From positions 1 through 40,996 of IMG/VR virus record IMGVR_UViG_3300049846_001558: a stretch of DNA of 40,996 nt; one strand, 5' to 3'. The notes under the pieces were generated by a model. It saw only the letters and a program-made list of their open reading frames with translations. It searched no databases and was not told where the DNA came from. How positions within the stretch are numbered: position 1 is the first letter of the stretch; every line of letters begins with the position of its first letter. Positions 6,243 to 14,679 of this stretch are shown here, one piece after another. The translations under genes were made by a program, and so were the position numbers. This stretch comes from a virus.

Positions 6243-6338
6243 TTATACTCCTGTGTTCTCGCCACAGTTTCATCCGGCAGCCCGCCCGTTTGCCTATTTT
6301 AAAGTGCTGGCTGGGTCCTCGTTACCCGTTGCACTCAT

Positions 6339-6373
6339 AAAAAAACCCTGGAGTCTTGTGTGACATCCAGGGT
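6339..6373 (-). terminator. Rho-independent terminator in leader of radical SAM gene
   Basis: ACCCTGGA and TCCAGGGT form an eight-pair stem followed by seven T. The 5' half can instead pair with CATCCAGG just upstream (about 6396-6405), giving a mutually exclusive antiterminator. Confidence 0.8.
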
Positions 6374-6396
6374 GTAAAGTATATAGGTAGATTACT

Positions 6397-6516
6397 TTAT
6401 CCTGGATGTGCTCCTAGAATATGACGGCTAAAATAGCTGAGTCTCATGGAGTCACAGAAAGACATGCTCTGTTTTGAGCACCACTTTTGCGATCTTGATA
6501 TCAGTTTAGTCATCAT
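6397..6516 (-). CDS. Candidate leader peptide, 39 aa, Ser-rich
   Basis: An ATGATG begins seven bases after the -10 box, and the frame encodes 39 residues starting MMTKLISRSQKWCSKQS, with eight Ser and two Cys. It ends ...HPG-stop exactly over the CATCCAGG segment that can form the antiterminator. No Shine-Dalgarno is present, so translation would be leaderless. The layout is that of a trp-type leader peptide; a non-coding leader is the alternative. Confidence 0.45.
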   Translation of the reverse strand: MMTKLISRSQKWCSKQSMSFCDSMRLSYFSRHILGAHPG

Positions 6517-6523
6517 AGTAATC

Positions 6524-6552
6524 ATTGTATACTTACTTAGCCTCTATGTCAA
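6524..6552 (-). promoter_or_regulatory. sigma70 promoter of attenuator cassette
   Basis: TTGACA (6547-6552), 17 bases, TACAAT (6524-6529). It overlaps the stop codon of the membrane protein gene upstream. Confidence 0.75.
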
Positions 6553-6782
6553 CCTCTGTTAGAGTTTTCGGCAAAATTTTTGCATTTTTCTTCTGCTTCA
6601 AGTTGGCCCAACTTTACTTCGTAGATCCACTTTAGGCCCATAATAATTGCAATACTACAAAAACCAATGCCAATGATGGTCAAGGGTACTGTATTAAGTA
6701 AGATGCCGGTGCCTACACCAATGGTTGCTGCTAGGCCCACCAGTTTGGCTACTTCCCAGGCTGCTCGTTGCTTTAGCGTCAT
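6549..6782 (-). CDS. Small two-helix membrane protein, 77 aa
   Basis: AAGGAGAT precedes the ATG. Two hydrophobic segments, about residues 12-32 (AKLVGLAATIGVGTGILL) and 34-53 (TIIGIGFCSIAIIMGL), are followed by a charged helix (EVKLGQLEAEEKCKNF). It is probably an inner-membrane protein. Function unknown; it is divergently arranged with the deoxynucleotidase gene. Confidence 0.75.
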   Translation of the reverse strand: MTLKQRAAWEVAKLVGLAATIGVGTGILLNTVPLTIIGIGFCSIAIIMGLKWIYEVKLGQLEAEEKCKNFAENSNRG

Positions 6783-6865
6783 TGCTTTAATCTCCTTTTC
6801 GTGCTATATTATAGCGGTGACACAATGCTGTGTCAACCTTTATAAAAACAGTAAATAAGAGCAAG

Positions 6866-7486
6866 ATGAAAATCAAAGAAATTGAAACCCGTGCTGCCGC
6901 ACCTGAAGTATTCCTAGACATGGATGGAGTGCTAGCAGACTTTTTTGCAGAATACGCAGTATTGGCCGGGCTACCTCGTGGCAGTAGTTACCGAGATATT
7001 CCTCCGGCTAAAACAGACCCTACCCTAAACAAAATGGTAGGCACAGACTTCTTTTATCGCCTGCCCAAGTTTGATACTGCGGATCAGCTGGTTGACATGG
7101 TAGTCAGTGAATTTGGCCAGTACAGCATTTGCTCTAGCCCATTGCGTGGCGACCATGAAAACTCGGGTCGTCAAAAAATGCGCTGGATCAAGGAACATCT
7201 TAGCCCGCAGCCAGAGCGTGTACTAATTGAGTCTAGGAAAGAGAAACATGCAGTACAGGCTGATGGTACACCCAACATCCTTATCGACGATCGCGGCAGT
7301 AATATAACCAAGTGGGAGGAAGCCGGCGGCATTGGCATCAAGTATCAAGCAGATGAGGACGGCCTAGATGTTGTTGCTCGTGGACTGCAACGAGCTGCTG
7401 AAATACTGCAAGGTCAGCGCAAACTAGAACCGCAAAAGCTAGTGAGTCTTGATCGCAGTATTCCGGTTGCTACCGGTAGCAAATAA
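6866..7486 (+). CDS. HAD-type 5'(3')-deoxyribonucleotidase-like phosphatase
   Basis: FLDMDGVLADFF holds the HAD nucleophile Asp18 and acid/base Asp20. The later segments CSSPLRG and ILIDDRGSN correspond to the family motifs with Thr/Ser and the metal-binding Asp pair. Relatives dephosphorylate deoxynucleoside monophosphates and would adjust phage dNTP pools alongside the nrdAB genes. The ATG at 6866 is preferred to the GTG at 6830 because homologous sequence begins there. The gene abuts the converging SGNH hydrolase at 7487. Confidence 0.8.
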   Translation: MKIKEIETRAAAPEVFLDMDGVLADFFAEYAVLAGLPRGSSYRDIPPAKTDPTLNKMVGTDFFYRLPKFDTADQLVDMVVSEFGQYSICSSPLRGDHENSGRQKMRWIKEHLSPQPERVLIESRKEKHAVQADGTPNILIDDRGSNITKWEEAGGIGIKYQADEDGLDVVARGLQRAAEILQGQRKLEPQKLVSLDRSIPVATGSK

Positions 7487-7900
7487 TTATTTTGTTTGCT
7501 CGGCAATCACCCGATAGCCTCGGCCAGTGGGATGAATGCCATCGCTGCTCATGTGATCTCGGGGTCTGGGGATAATAACATCCCCATATTCTTTTGCAAT
7601 GCGAACAATGGCATCATGTGGTATCGGTTTACGATCCTGCCCCGGATCAATCCAAAACACACGATCTCCCTTGATTGCTTCACGCATTTTGCGAAGTTCT
7701 GCTTCAGTTTTAACACCCTTGTGATCATTGGCACCTAGGCTAATAATCACAGTACGAGCTGGTTTGCCGCTAGCCGAACTCAAATAATCTCTATTCCATT
7801 GCCATGAATTCCAACCACCACGACTATAACTTACGCACTCGGGTCGTGCTGTGGCCGTACCTACGGCAATACTATCACCAATAATTAAACATTCCAGCAC
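7487..7900 (-). CDS. SGNH/GDSL-family hydrolase, 137 aa
   Basis: All four SGNH blocks are visible: GDS (Ser10), GGW (Gly28-29), GAND (Asn58) and SDGIHP (Asp120, His123). The enzyme is a compact esterase; in phages such proteins often deacetylate polysaccharide or peptidoglycan. There is no signal peptide, so it acts in the cytoplasm, in the virion, or after lysis. The substrate is unknown. Confidence 0.85.
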   Translation of the reverse strand: MLECLIIGDSIAVGTATARPECVSYSRGGWNSWQWNRDYLSSASGKPARTVIISLGANDHKGVKTEAELRKMREAIKGDRVFWIDPGQDRKPIPHDAIVRIAKEYGDVIIPRPRDHMSSDGIHPTGRGYRVIAEQTK

Positions 7901-7909
7901 AACTGCTCC

Positions 7910-8425
7910 TTAGTTTTGTAGGACTCTGGATACCGCAGTGATTACCGCAGCAATACGGCCAATATCGCGTAGCTGTTCCACAGAGTAACCTGCTTTCTTT
8001 AAAGTTTCGTAGTGTGCCTTAACACAGAAGTGACACTTGCCTACAATGGAAGCAGACAATGCGTAAGCTTCAAAACGATCAGCTGTGGTACCACCATGTG
8101 TGGCAATGGCATTCATGCGAAGCTGTGCTGGCAAGCCTTTTAAGTTTTCGTCGTCAGCCATTTCAACATAGGGATACCAAACATTATTCATGGCCATGAT
8201 ACTGGCCGCTGTTAGGGCAGCATCGGCTTCCTTACGGTCGGTGATTTGTCCGTGTAGCCAAGTCCAAAATTTAGCGTTGCCTGTGGCAAAAGCCGCAGCC
8301 AAAGCCACTGACTCTGCTACTTCTGGTGCTAGTGTACTACGCTTTACCACAGCATCAATGTTGAGTCGTGTGTCCTTGGCATAGTCAGGGATGGTTTCTT
8401 TAAGTTGATCTACCCATTGTGTCAT
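7910..8425 (-). CDS. ahpD: AhpD-like alkylhydroperoxidase
   Basis: The 172-residue product has the AhpD core GKCHFCVKAHYE: Cys131, Cys134, His138, with Glu119 upstream. AhpD is a thiol-disulfide enzyme that re-reduces AhpC. Its ATG follows the stop of the aldolase gene by one base, and it is third in an ahpC-aldolase-ahpD operon. The ATG at 8425 was chosen because it has AGGA upstream and family alignment starts there (MTQWVDQLKETIPDYAKD). Confidence 0.9.
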   Translation of the reverse strand: MTQWVDQLKETIPDYAKDTRLNIDAVVKRSTLAPEVAESVALAAAFATGNAKFWTWLHGQITDRKEADAALTAASIMAMNNVWYPYVEMADDENLKGLPAQLRMNAIATHGGTTADRFEAYALSASIVGKCHFCVKAHYETLKKAGYSVEQLRDIGRIAAVITAVSRVLQN

Positions 8426-8426
8426 T

Positions 8427-9047
8427 TTAATATTTTCCTGATGATAAAACGATTTGGCAAATGTGTTCCAATCGTTCAATATGTTCAAAAGCCCTCCATG
8501 GGCTTGTGTCTATAGCAACAACCCCATGACCTTTAATACCCACAATGTCATAAGCAATATTGCCATGGTCATCCAACTGCAAATTATGATGGCATTGATC
8601 AGCCAGTTCTTGACTGATGGGTGCTACATCACCTACATTAGGTGCTACCTTGGTATAGCGACTGAGTTCTGGAAAGCTGTCAGCAAGAGTGCTTAACTCA
8701 ATGCCACGATGCATGGCAGCAACACAGTATGTAGGGTGTAAATGAACTACAACTCTAACATCTGTGCTGTGCTGACCCATTGCCCTTTGTAATCCAAAGT
8801 GTAAGGGGATCTCACCGCTGGGCTTTAGATTTGCACTAATGTCAGTGTAAGGTTCTTCTTGCCATAACAAGCCGTGAATGCTAATCTTCTTAAACTGGTC
8901 AGGCTGTAGTGTCTGCTTACGAACGCCACTGGGTGTGATGTAAAAATGGTCACGGTCGTGATGGCGAATTGAAACATTGCCATCACGACTGGTAATCCAG
9001 TTGCGCCTATATGCTTCAACAAGTGTGTCGCATATAGTTTCAAGCAT
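8427..9047 (-). CDS. Class II aldolase/adducin-family protein
   Basis: It carries the family blocks DGNVSIR (22-28), SGEIPLH with Glu79, HLHPTY with His102 and His104, and GIKGHG with His174, which together make the zinc site of L-fuculose-phosphate aldolase relatives. Such enzymes cleave phosphorylated sugars or act in methionine salvage. The ATG overlaps the ahpC stop (TAATG), so the two are translationally coupled. Why an aldolase sits between two peroxidase genes is unclear. Confidence 0.85.
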   Translation of the reverse strand: MLETICDTLVEAYRRNWITSRDGNVSIRHHDRDHFYITPSGVRKQTLQPDQFKKISIHGLLWQEEPYTDISANLKPSGEIPLHFGLQRAMGQHSTDVRVVVHLHPTYCVAAMHRGIELSTLADSFPELSRYTKVAPNVGDVAPISQELADQCHHNLQLDDHGNIAYDIVGIKGHGVVAIDTSPWRAFEHIERLEHICQIVLSSGKY

Positions 9048-9580
9048 TATAGAGTTTCACCACCAATGGTGCGGTTGCAAGGGCAAAGTTCGCCAGTTTG
9101 CAAGGCATCTAGTACACGCAAGGTTTCTTCTGGGCTGCGGCCAACATTTAGATTATTGACAGTAACATGCTGAATAACATTGTCAGGATCAACAATAAAT
9201 GTGGCACGAAGGGCAGCACCGGCTGGCGCATAGAATACACCCAGCTGATTGATTAGGCTACGCTCATCGCGGGCAGTATCAGCAAATTGAATGTGCTTGA
9301 TCTTCTTGAGATCTTCATGCGCGGCTTGCCATGCCAGCTTGCAGAACTCATTGTCTGTTGAACCTGTGAGCAATACTGCATCACGGTCAGCAAAGTCCTG
9401 TGCCAACTTGTCGTAGGCTACGATTTCAGTAGGACATACAAAAGTAAAATCCTTGGGGTAGTAGACAATTACCTTCCACTTACCATCAAATGATTCATCA
9501 GTAATGGTAAAGAAATCGTCCTTACCTGGATTAACGCCTGTTACGGCAAACGGGGATAGTTGATCACCAACGGTCTTCAT
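9047..9580 (-). CDS. ahpC: Peroxiredoxin, AhpC/Prx1 type
   Basis: DFTFVCPTEI holds peroxidatic Cys49, and the C-terminal LCPCNRTIGGETL supplies resolving Cys166/168, so this is a typical 2-Cys peroxiredoxin of 177 aa. It reduces peroxides and is recycled by AhpD-type partners, encoded two genes on. AAGGAGA lies before the chosen ATG at 9580; the longer frame upstream lacks family similarity. Transcription starts from a sigma70 promoter and possibly a late promoter at 9644-9684. Confidence 0.92.
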   Translation of the reverse strand: MKTVGDQLSPFAVTGVNPGKDDFFTITDESFDGKWKVIVYYPKDFTFVCPTEIVAYDKLAQDFADRDAVLLTGSTDNEFCKLAWQAAHEDLKKIKHIQFADTARDERSLINQLGVFYAPAGAALRATFIVDPDNVIQHVTVNNLNVGRSPEETLRVLDALQTGELCPCNRTIGGETL

Positions 9581-9643
9581 GCTTAGTTCTCCTTTGATTA
9601 AGCGAGTGTGAGCCCAAACTTTCATAAGCTTTGGGTACAGACA

Positions 9644-9684
9644 TATTTATAGCTTATTTTAACTAACTGTGTATATATTGTCAA
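9644..9684 (-). promoter_or_regulatory. Overlapping sigma70 and late-type promoters of ahpC operon
   Basis: TTGACA (9679-9684), 17 bases, TAAAAT (9656-9661). A T4-type late motif TATAAATA lies at 9644-9651. Confidence 0.6.
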
Positions 9685-9703
9685 TTATCGGCTAGCCCAG
9701 TCC

Positions 9704-9711
9704 TATAAATA
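9704..9711 (+). promoter_or_regulatory. T4-type late promoter motif TATAAATA
   Basis: The octamer ends five bases before the ATG at 9717, so transcription would start at or next to the start codon. Confidence 0.5.
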
Positions 9712-9716
9712 TGATT

Positions 9717-10472
9717 ATGGTCAATTATAATTCATGCCCTGAACACCTATCTAAAAAATACATGGGAATTCCTTATGTGTTTTTGGATATACCAAGAATC
9801 GTACCAGATGAGCATTTTGTAGACATGTTTCACGAACGAGCGCAATATGTTCGTAGACTTAAAAAAACTGCTGGATATCCATTTGATCCAGACGAAGCAG
9901 CAGCAAAAACTCTAAGCGATCCATGGTTCCGCAACGAGTATACTGACCAAGGCAGCAACTGGCGAGGTTTCTTTCTAACACCCACCGCAGATGTAACTAT
10001 GAATCACGTGGTCATTGATGGTGAAAAGGAATTCCCCAAGTTGTTTGAACAGCTTCGCACATATTTGCCCATTAATAAAATTGACAAAGTTAGATGCTGG
10101 GAAAACCAATATCCCATTGGGCTACACAGAGACATCGAAGAGCAACATTCTGGTGTGCCAACATCATTGAGAATTATGCTGGACGACGAAAACCCGGAAC
10201 CAACCTTTTGGCTAGCACCAAAACCCACTGATAAAAAAGGTTGGGGGTACGAAAGAATTAATCCTGACAACGGTAATCAAGGTGTCACTGACAATGCCAT
10301 ATTTGTTGACACTACCAATAAAACTGGCAGCAACACTTTTGTTTTCAACAACTATGAATTTTGCCATGCAGCAAAGAAAAATCCCAACTATACCAAAATA
10401 TTAATGTTCATGGTACCTAGTTGGGACTGGATAGGCTTTGAAAAACTGCTAGATCAAAGCCTTGGTCGTTAA
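9717..10472 (+). CDS. Fe(II)/2OG-dependent oxygenase-like protein, 251 aa
   Basis: HRD (His137, Asp139) in IGLHRDIEEQHSG, a following strand LRIMLDD, and distal His217 in FCHAAKKNPNYTK give the 2-His-1-Asp iron site; the 2-oxoglutarate anchor would be a Lys or Arg after it. I chose the second ATG because it has the same five-base spacing from TATAAATA as other genes here. No Shine-Dalgarno is present. Substrate unknown. Confidence 0.75.
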   Translation: MVNYNSCPEHLSKKYMGIPYVFLDIPRIVPDEHFVDMFHERAQYVRRLKKTAGYPFDPDEAAAKTLSDPWFRNEYTDQGSNWRGFFLTPTADVTMNHVVIDGEKEFPKLFEQLRTYLPINKIDKVRCWENQYPIGLHRDIEEQHSGVPTSLRIMLDDENPEPTFWLAPKPTDKKGWGYERINPDNGNQGVTDNAIFVDTTNKTGSNTFVFNNYEFCHAAKKNPNYTKILMFMVPSWDWIGFEKLLDQSLGR

Positions 10473-10918
10473 TCAAGTATTTTAAGTGTACGGTAAAACT
10501 GTGGCAACAGTCCAACTTTTTCAGCTGAACGAATTCTACTGACATTGTCAACATGAATTAAGCTGGCAATTCTTGCGCCGCCAATCTTTTTAACTTCGCT
10601 TTCAAAAAATTCATGTAAGATTCCATTGATTCCGCTGCCGCGGTATTCGGGATCAGTGAAGCTTAGTACAATCCAACCCATGCGTGTTTCTGGCTCGTAC
10701 TCATAACATATACCGCCAACTACCTTGTCGCCAAGCTGAGCCCATACCATGCTGCTCTTGTTACGCCATGCTACATTTGGATTGGCAAAGCCCTGATCTA
10801 AAATTTCTGCGTAGACTTTTAGAAAAAGACTCAGCGCCGGGCACAAGGAAAGACTGTTTGCATGGTACACATCTAGATTTCTTCCTTGACTATCAGTTTG
10901 ACTTCCTATCTTATTCAC
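10469..10918 (-). CDS. GNAT-family acetyltransferase, 149 aa
   Basis: DPEYRGSGINGILHEFF is the acetyl-CoA pyrophosphate loop (Q/RxxGxG/A variant) and VDNVSRIRSAEKVGL is the C-terminal GNAT block. GTG start with AGGA upstream. It follows the TctC gene with a 10-base gap and converges on the oxygenase, overlapping its stop by 4 bases. The acceptor substrate is unknown. Confidence 0.8.
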   Translation of the reverse strand: MNKIGSQTDSQGRNLDVYHANSLSLCPALSLFLKVYAEILDQGFANPNVAWRNKSSMVWAQLGDKVVGGICYEYEPETRMGWIVLSFTDPEYRGSGINGILHEFFESEVKKIGGARIASLIHVDNVSRIRSAEKVGLLPQFYRTLKILD

Positions 10919-10928
10919 AGCACAATTC

Positions 10929-11846
10929 CTAATTTAACAATCTAATGTTGTTGTTGACAACAAAGTTTCTTATGCGACTGTTGTTGTCAAGAGCCGCCTG
11001 TAGATCAGAACGACTTGTACTTGCTACCACAAACAAACCAGCCTTCTTTAATTTTTCTCTCAAGTCAGGATTATCAAATGCTGCGGACAACAGTCGTGTG
11101 TATTTGCTTTTAAGACCTGGTTCTGTTGATCTAGCAATAACCACTCCTAGATAGCTGTCAAAGGGAAATTTTTCTTTGAACACCTGATTCCAAGTTGGCA
11201 ATTGTATTCCATCAAGGTTGGCATGACTGGCCATAACAAAAATCAAATCAGGATGATCCACAAAGCCTCTCACCGTTGGGTAATTGGCAAACATACAGTC
11301 TAGACTACCGCCTAGCATGTCATTGACTGCTGTGGCACCACCGCGGCTGTAAGGCACTATGACATGATTTTGTAATCTTAATCTTTTGACTAGAGCTTCG
11401 GTGGCCAAGTGTTCGCTGCTGCCATAACCAGCAACACCAAAATTCAATTGCATATTTGGTGCAATGTCTGTAATTGATCTTATGTTCTTTTTCTTATTGC
11501 AAACTAGTACACTGGGCATGGAGCCCACTACGCCAATTAATTCTAGGTCTTGGTCTGGATTATATTCCAAATCTTTGCCAAACATTAGAACATTGTTTAC
11601 ATAGATTTGCCCCATGGTAGCAACCATAATTGTTTTGGCTTCCAGCAAGTGTTTGGTTGCCAAACGACCCTGGGCCCCAGGTCTATTAACCACTACAAAT
11701 TCATTGTTCATGGCCTGATTTAAATGACGGGTCACAATATCACTTGGCCCGCCCGGTGCGTGATGAACCGTGAATTCAGCGGGCTGTGACCAACATGCTG
11801 TGGTTGCAAATAAACCAAAAAATAATGCTAATAATCTTGTTTTCAT
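10929..11846 (-). CDS. TctC/Bug-family periplasmic solute-binding protein
   Basis: After a signal sequence (MKTRLLALFFGLFATTACWS) the protein shows Bug-family features: HHAPGGPSDIVTR near the N-terminus, FGVAGYGSSEHLATEAL, VPYSRGGATAVNDMLGGSLDCMF and a C-terminal block. Length 305 aa is typical. In bacteria these proteins deliver carboxylates to TctAB transporters; none is encoded nearby. The end of the leader (TTAC-W) could be a weak lipobox. It is unusual on a phage and probably host-derived. It may feed the host's transporter or act otherwise in the periplasm. Confidence 0.85.
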   Translation of the reverse strand: MKTRLLALFFGLFATTACWSQPAEFTVHHAPGGPSDIVTRHLNQAMNNEFVVVNRPGAQGRLATKHLLEAKTIMVATMGQIYVNNVLMFGKDLEYNPDQDLELIGVVGSMPSVLVCNKKKNIRSITDIAPNMQLNFGVAGYGSSEHLATEALVKRLRLQNHVIVPYSRGGATAVNDMLGGSLDCMFANYPTVRGFVDHPDLIFVMASHANLDGIQLPTWNQVFKEKFPFDSYLGVVIARSTEPGLKSKYTRLLSAAFDNPDLREKLKKAGLFVVASTSRSDLQAALDNNSRIRNFVVNNNIRLLN

Positions 11847-11898
11847 GTTACTGCTAGTTAGCTGTCAAACCACAGGCACATTGGCCAATTAAATACAC

Positions 11899-12540
11899 AT
11901 GATGAATAAACAATACCATATTCCTGTACCAAAACTGGATCCTAACAATTCGGATTGTCAATGGGTCATGGAAAATATTGCTCCTAGACTGTATCCAGCA
12001 TTGGGCATTATCAAAGGCGCATTTGATCGGGTTGACATTCCGCAAACTGCTTTTACAGGATGGCCACAGCGCGATGCTGTATTGGCACATTTTGATGAGC
12101 TTGGAATAAAAGTACGGCGCTTTGCTTGTTTTATTGGACACCCGCACAATGCCACTCGCACAGCTCATATAGATGCTTATGTGCGCGGAGTTCCTATGAT
12201 CGCCAGATTTAACATTCCTATTCAAGGACGCAGTCCGGCCAGTATAAGTTGGTGGAACGACGGTGTAGACAGTGATAAAATTTACATCCGTGAATTCACA
12301 GAACTACGCAATGGTCAAGAGCGCACGGCTTACAGCTATAGTTCTACCGTACCAGATTGGGGAGATGCTCCTGAATACACAGTACACGACCCCGGTGCTT
12401 GCTGGAATCGCACCGAGCTTGCACATCGCCCTTGGGCCGGTGATTGCACCGTGCCACGCATATTAATTACTACCGAGACTGCTGAACAAATTACTTGGTC
12501 AGAGCTGGTCAGTCGTCTAGAACGCCTGGGCTACTGTTAA
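11899..12540 (+). CDS. Fe(II)/2OG-dependent oxygenase-like protein, 213 aa
   Basis: HID (His90, Asp92) in RTAHIDAYV, then ARFNIPIQG, distal His176 in LAHRPWAGD and Arg187 (VPRILI) form the expected site. The ATGATG start is preceded by TTAAATA at 11889-11895 and has no Shine-Dalgarno. The stop overlaps the converging PP-loop gene by four bases. Substrate unknown. Confidence 0.8.
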   Translation: MMNKQYHIPVPKLDPNNSDCQWVMENIAPRLYPALGIIKGAFDRVDIPQTAFTGWPQRDAVLAHFDELGIKVRRFACFIGHPHNATRTAHIDAYVRGVPMIARFNIPIQGRSPASISWWNDGVDSDKIYIREFTELRNGQERTAYSYSSTVPDWGDAPEYTVHDPGACWNRTELAHRPWAGDCTVPRILITTETAEQITWSELVSRLERLGYC

Positions 12541-13751
12541 CGAATCCACAAGGATTCTAGGTCTAAGTTTTTCATAGGACCTAAATTATAGGTATGACTC
12601 ACTACCTGTAGTCCATCAATAAAATTGGTAGTACCTGTTTCAGTTGCATTTTTTCTTAGAAAAGGCGTCAGGTTAGCCTTGACATAGTCAATGCCTTCTT
12701 GCCATACCATACCAGCACGAGTATCCTTATAAAGCTCTAGGAACCACTGATCAAACTCACTGTACCAATCCAGCACGGCTTTTTTAGCCTGATACCATTC
12801 AGGGTTCCAGGATGTGTACAACAACGAACGCAGGAATGGATCATGAACAATTCTATAGGTGTGATTGGTCATTTTGTCTGCTCGCCAATTGATTTGGTTT
12901 TCAGGAAATGTTTCAAGCCATCGCTTGATAACGTGACCTTGTTTAATCAGCAGTTGTGGAAGATCTGGTGTCCAGTAAAAGAACTCAACTGTGCTATTGG
13001 GGTATTCTTTAAGGTGTTCGCTTACAGTAATCATGTTGGCAGTACGATCACTAAAGGTCATATAGAATTCACCGCGTACTATGCAGGTTCTGGGCTTTTC
13101 AATGCCAACTACCACAGCAATTTTGCGATCTTTATCAAACTTTTTACGCACTTCAGAAAAGTGTAAAAAATTAAATCGTGTCATGCCAGCAGGATTCAAA
13201 CCTTCCCGCTTGGTCAACACCCAACTGGCGTCACCTGCGGTTTCCAGTTCATTGAATAGTGCATCACTGCAATCAGTTACTGTGATTTTAGTTTTTGGCA
13301 TCCATGTTGCAATTTCTTTAAGCCTGTGAATTGTGTGCAACTGATGCTCGGCTTCGGGTGCATTGTGTGCGTCAACATTGGTAGGGTCAACAATCATGGC
13401 ACGAGCACTGGCCTTGGTCATTGTGTTGGTGATGATTTCGTCAATGTGTAAGCCTTGACGATAAAAGCTCATTAAAATATTATGGCTGTCTGCGCCGCCG
13501 CTGTAACTTAATACAATATAATCGTAGCTTTCTCTTAGCTGTCTTGCTCTACGATCATAAATTTGATCTAGTGTTTCTTCGGGTTCTGTTTTCCAGTCCC
13601 ACTTGTTAAACTCATCATTGTTGAAGTTCCAGATCACTGGCTTTCTTTGCTGTGTGGCATAGAGACATGCTTGAATCTTTGAATCAAATTCCATGTCGCC
13701 TACAATATAATAACCTAGTTTGCGATTGATATAAGGGTTATGTATTCTCAT
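12537..13751 (-). CDS. PP-loop ATP pyrophosphatase, asparagine-synthase-like, 404 aa
   Basis: SYSGGADSHN (SGGxDS at 84-89) is the ATP pyrophosphatase PP-loop that adenylates a carboxylate or carbonyl. There is no N-terminal glutaminase Cys, so an amide nitrogen would have to come from another source. Rich in Trp and Tyr. The ATG overlaps the stop of a second PP-loop gene upstream (ATGA), which implies joint production. Substrate unknown; amidation, thiolation or tRNA/nucleotide modification are all possible for this fold. Confidence 0.8.
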   Translation of the reverse strand: MRIHNPYINRKLGYYIVGDMEFDSKIQACLYATQQRKPVIWNFNNDEFNKWDWKTEPEETLDQIYDRRARQLRESYDYIVLSYSGGADSHNILMSFYRQGLHIDEIITNTMTKASARAMIVDPTNVDAHNAPEAEHQLHTIHRLKEIATWMPKTKITVTDCSDALFNELETAGDASWVLTKREGLNPAGMTRFNFLHFSEVRKKFDKDRKIAVVVGIEKPRTCIVRGEFYMTFSDRTANMITVSEHLKEYPNSTVEFFYWTPDLPQLLIKQGHVIKRWLETFPENQINWRADKMTNHTYRIVHDPFLRSLLYTSWNPEWYQAKKAVLDWYSEFDQWFLELYKDTRAGMVWQEGIDYVKANLTPFLRKNATETGTTNFIDGLQVVSHTYNLGPMKNLDLESLWIR

Positions 13752-14671
13752 TTTTCTGTCCAGCGCCGTGTGTTGTTTGTACCCCATTGGCTGAGGTGAT
13801 TAATCAGCGTGTTGCGCTCAATTAGTACTCGTTGTTGTTTGTAGTTATGACGCAATCTGCTATCTGCAGGATCGTAAATCCAATCAATTTTCCATTGACT
13901 CGCAAACTTTGGAAAATATTCCAATTCATTTTTCCAGTGCATACCAAATATGATGGGTTTTACATAATGTTCCCACATCACTGTCATGCCCGGCGGTTCT
14001 CCTGTTTCCTTTTCCACAAGAGTATTTCCTCGCAGATAAGAAAAAACATTGATATAACTTTCAGCAACTGGATCTGCTAGATAGGCCAGCGCAAACTCAC
14101 TGAAAGGTGCTCGTCTATCAATGGTTACTATTTTTCCTTTTCTATCTAGCTGCTCTAAGGCTCGTACACGAGCCAAAGCAATAGTATTCCAAGCTTCAAG
14201 GCAATAGCATTTGCCATTAGCAAAAATTAAATCAGGTCCGTCTAATCCTTGTAAAATGTCTCTGTCATCAGGCAACTGGCTGACAAAGTCTTTCATTAAA
14301 TGATGCTCAGGCGGAATTCCTGACTCTATAGCAAGCTGAGTATATCGTTCTTGATCTTTGTAAGGATCAATGGTTACAATGATACATTTAAATCCATACT
14401 TCTGCTCTAGAATCTGCACCTGTTGTAATTCAACATTGTTGACTCCTGGATGATAAAGAAACGCTGCTTCATACGGCAGCTTCAGTGAATGAAAAGTATG
14501 TACAAGTATTTGGCTATCAAGTCCACCACTGAGGCTTACTAATACTTTGCCTTGTTCAGCCAGTCGCCTGCAGGCTGCTTCCATTTCCTGCCTAATGGTC
14601 CCAATGGGTCTATCGCAGGCAGTATACTCTACATAAAATTTTCCGTTGTTGTCAAGCCCATATGAATTCAT
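13748..14671 (-). CDS. PP-loop ATP pyrophosphatase, asparagine-synthase-like, 307 aa
   Basis: VLVSLSGGLDSQILVH carries SGGLDS at 48-53. The spacing and the later LDGPDLIFANGKCYCLEAW region recall asparagine synthetase C-terminal domains and exosortase-associated amidotransferases more than QueC. No glutaminase domain. ATG at 14671, nine bases after the preceding stop, is preferred to a TTG upstream. It is coupled to the next PP-loop gene by ATGA. Confidence 0.8.
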   Translation of the reverse strand: MNSYGLDNNGKFYVEYTACDRPIGTIRQEMEAACRRLAEQGKVLVSLSGGLDSQILVHTFHSLKLPYEAAFLYHPGVNNVELQQVQILEQKYGFKCIIVTIDPYKDQERYTQLAIESGIPPEHHLMKDFVSQLPDDRDILQGLDGPDLIFANGKCYCLEAWNTIALARVRALEQLDRKGKIVTIDRRAPFSEFALAYLADPVAESYINVFSYLRGNTLVEKETGEPPGMTVMWEHYVKPIIFGMHWKNELEYFPKFASQWKIDWIYDPADSRLRHNYKQQRVLIERNTLINHLSQWGTNNTRRWTEK

Positions 14672-14679
14672 AGGAATAC

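Noticed and set aside
10929-11846. Interpretation as bacterial chromosome because of TctC, psiE, ahpC and panD
   Set aside because: Tail-tip, lysin, phage-type nrd operon, small T4-like proteins and mixed tRNA arrays surround them, and there are no housekeeping genes.
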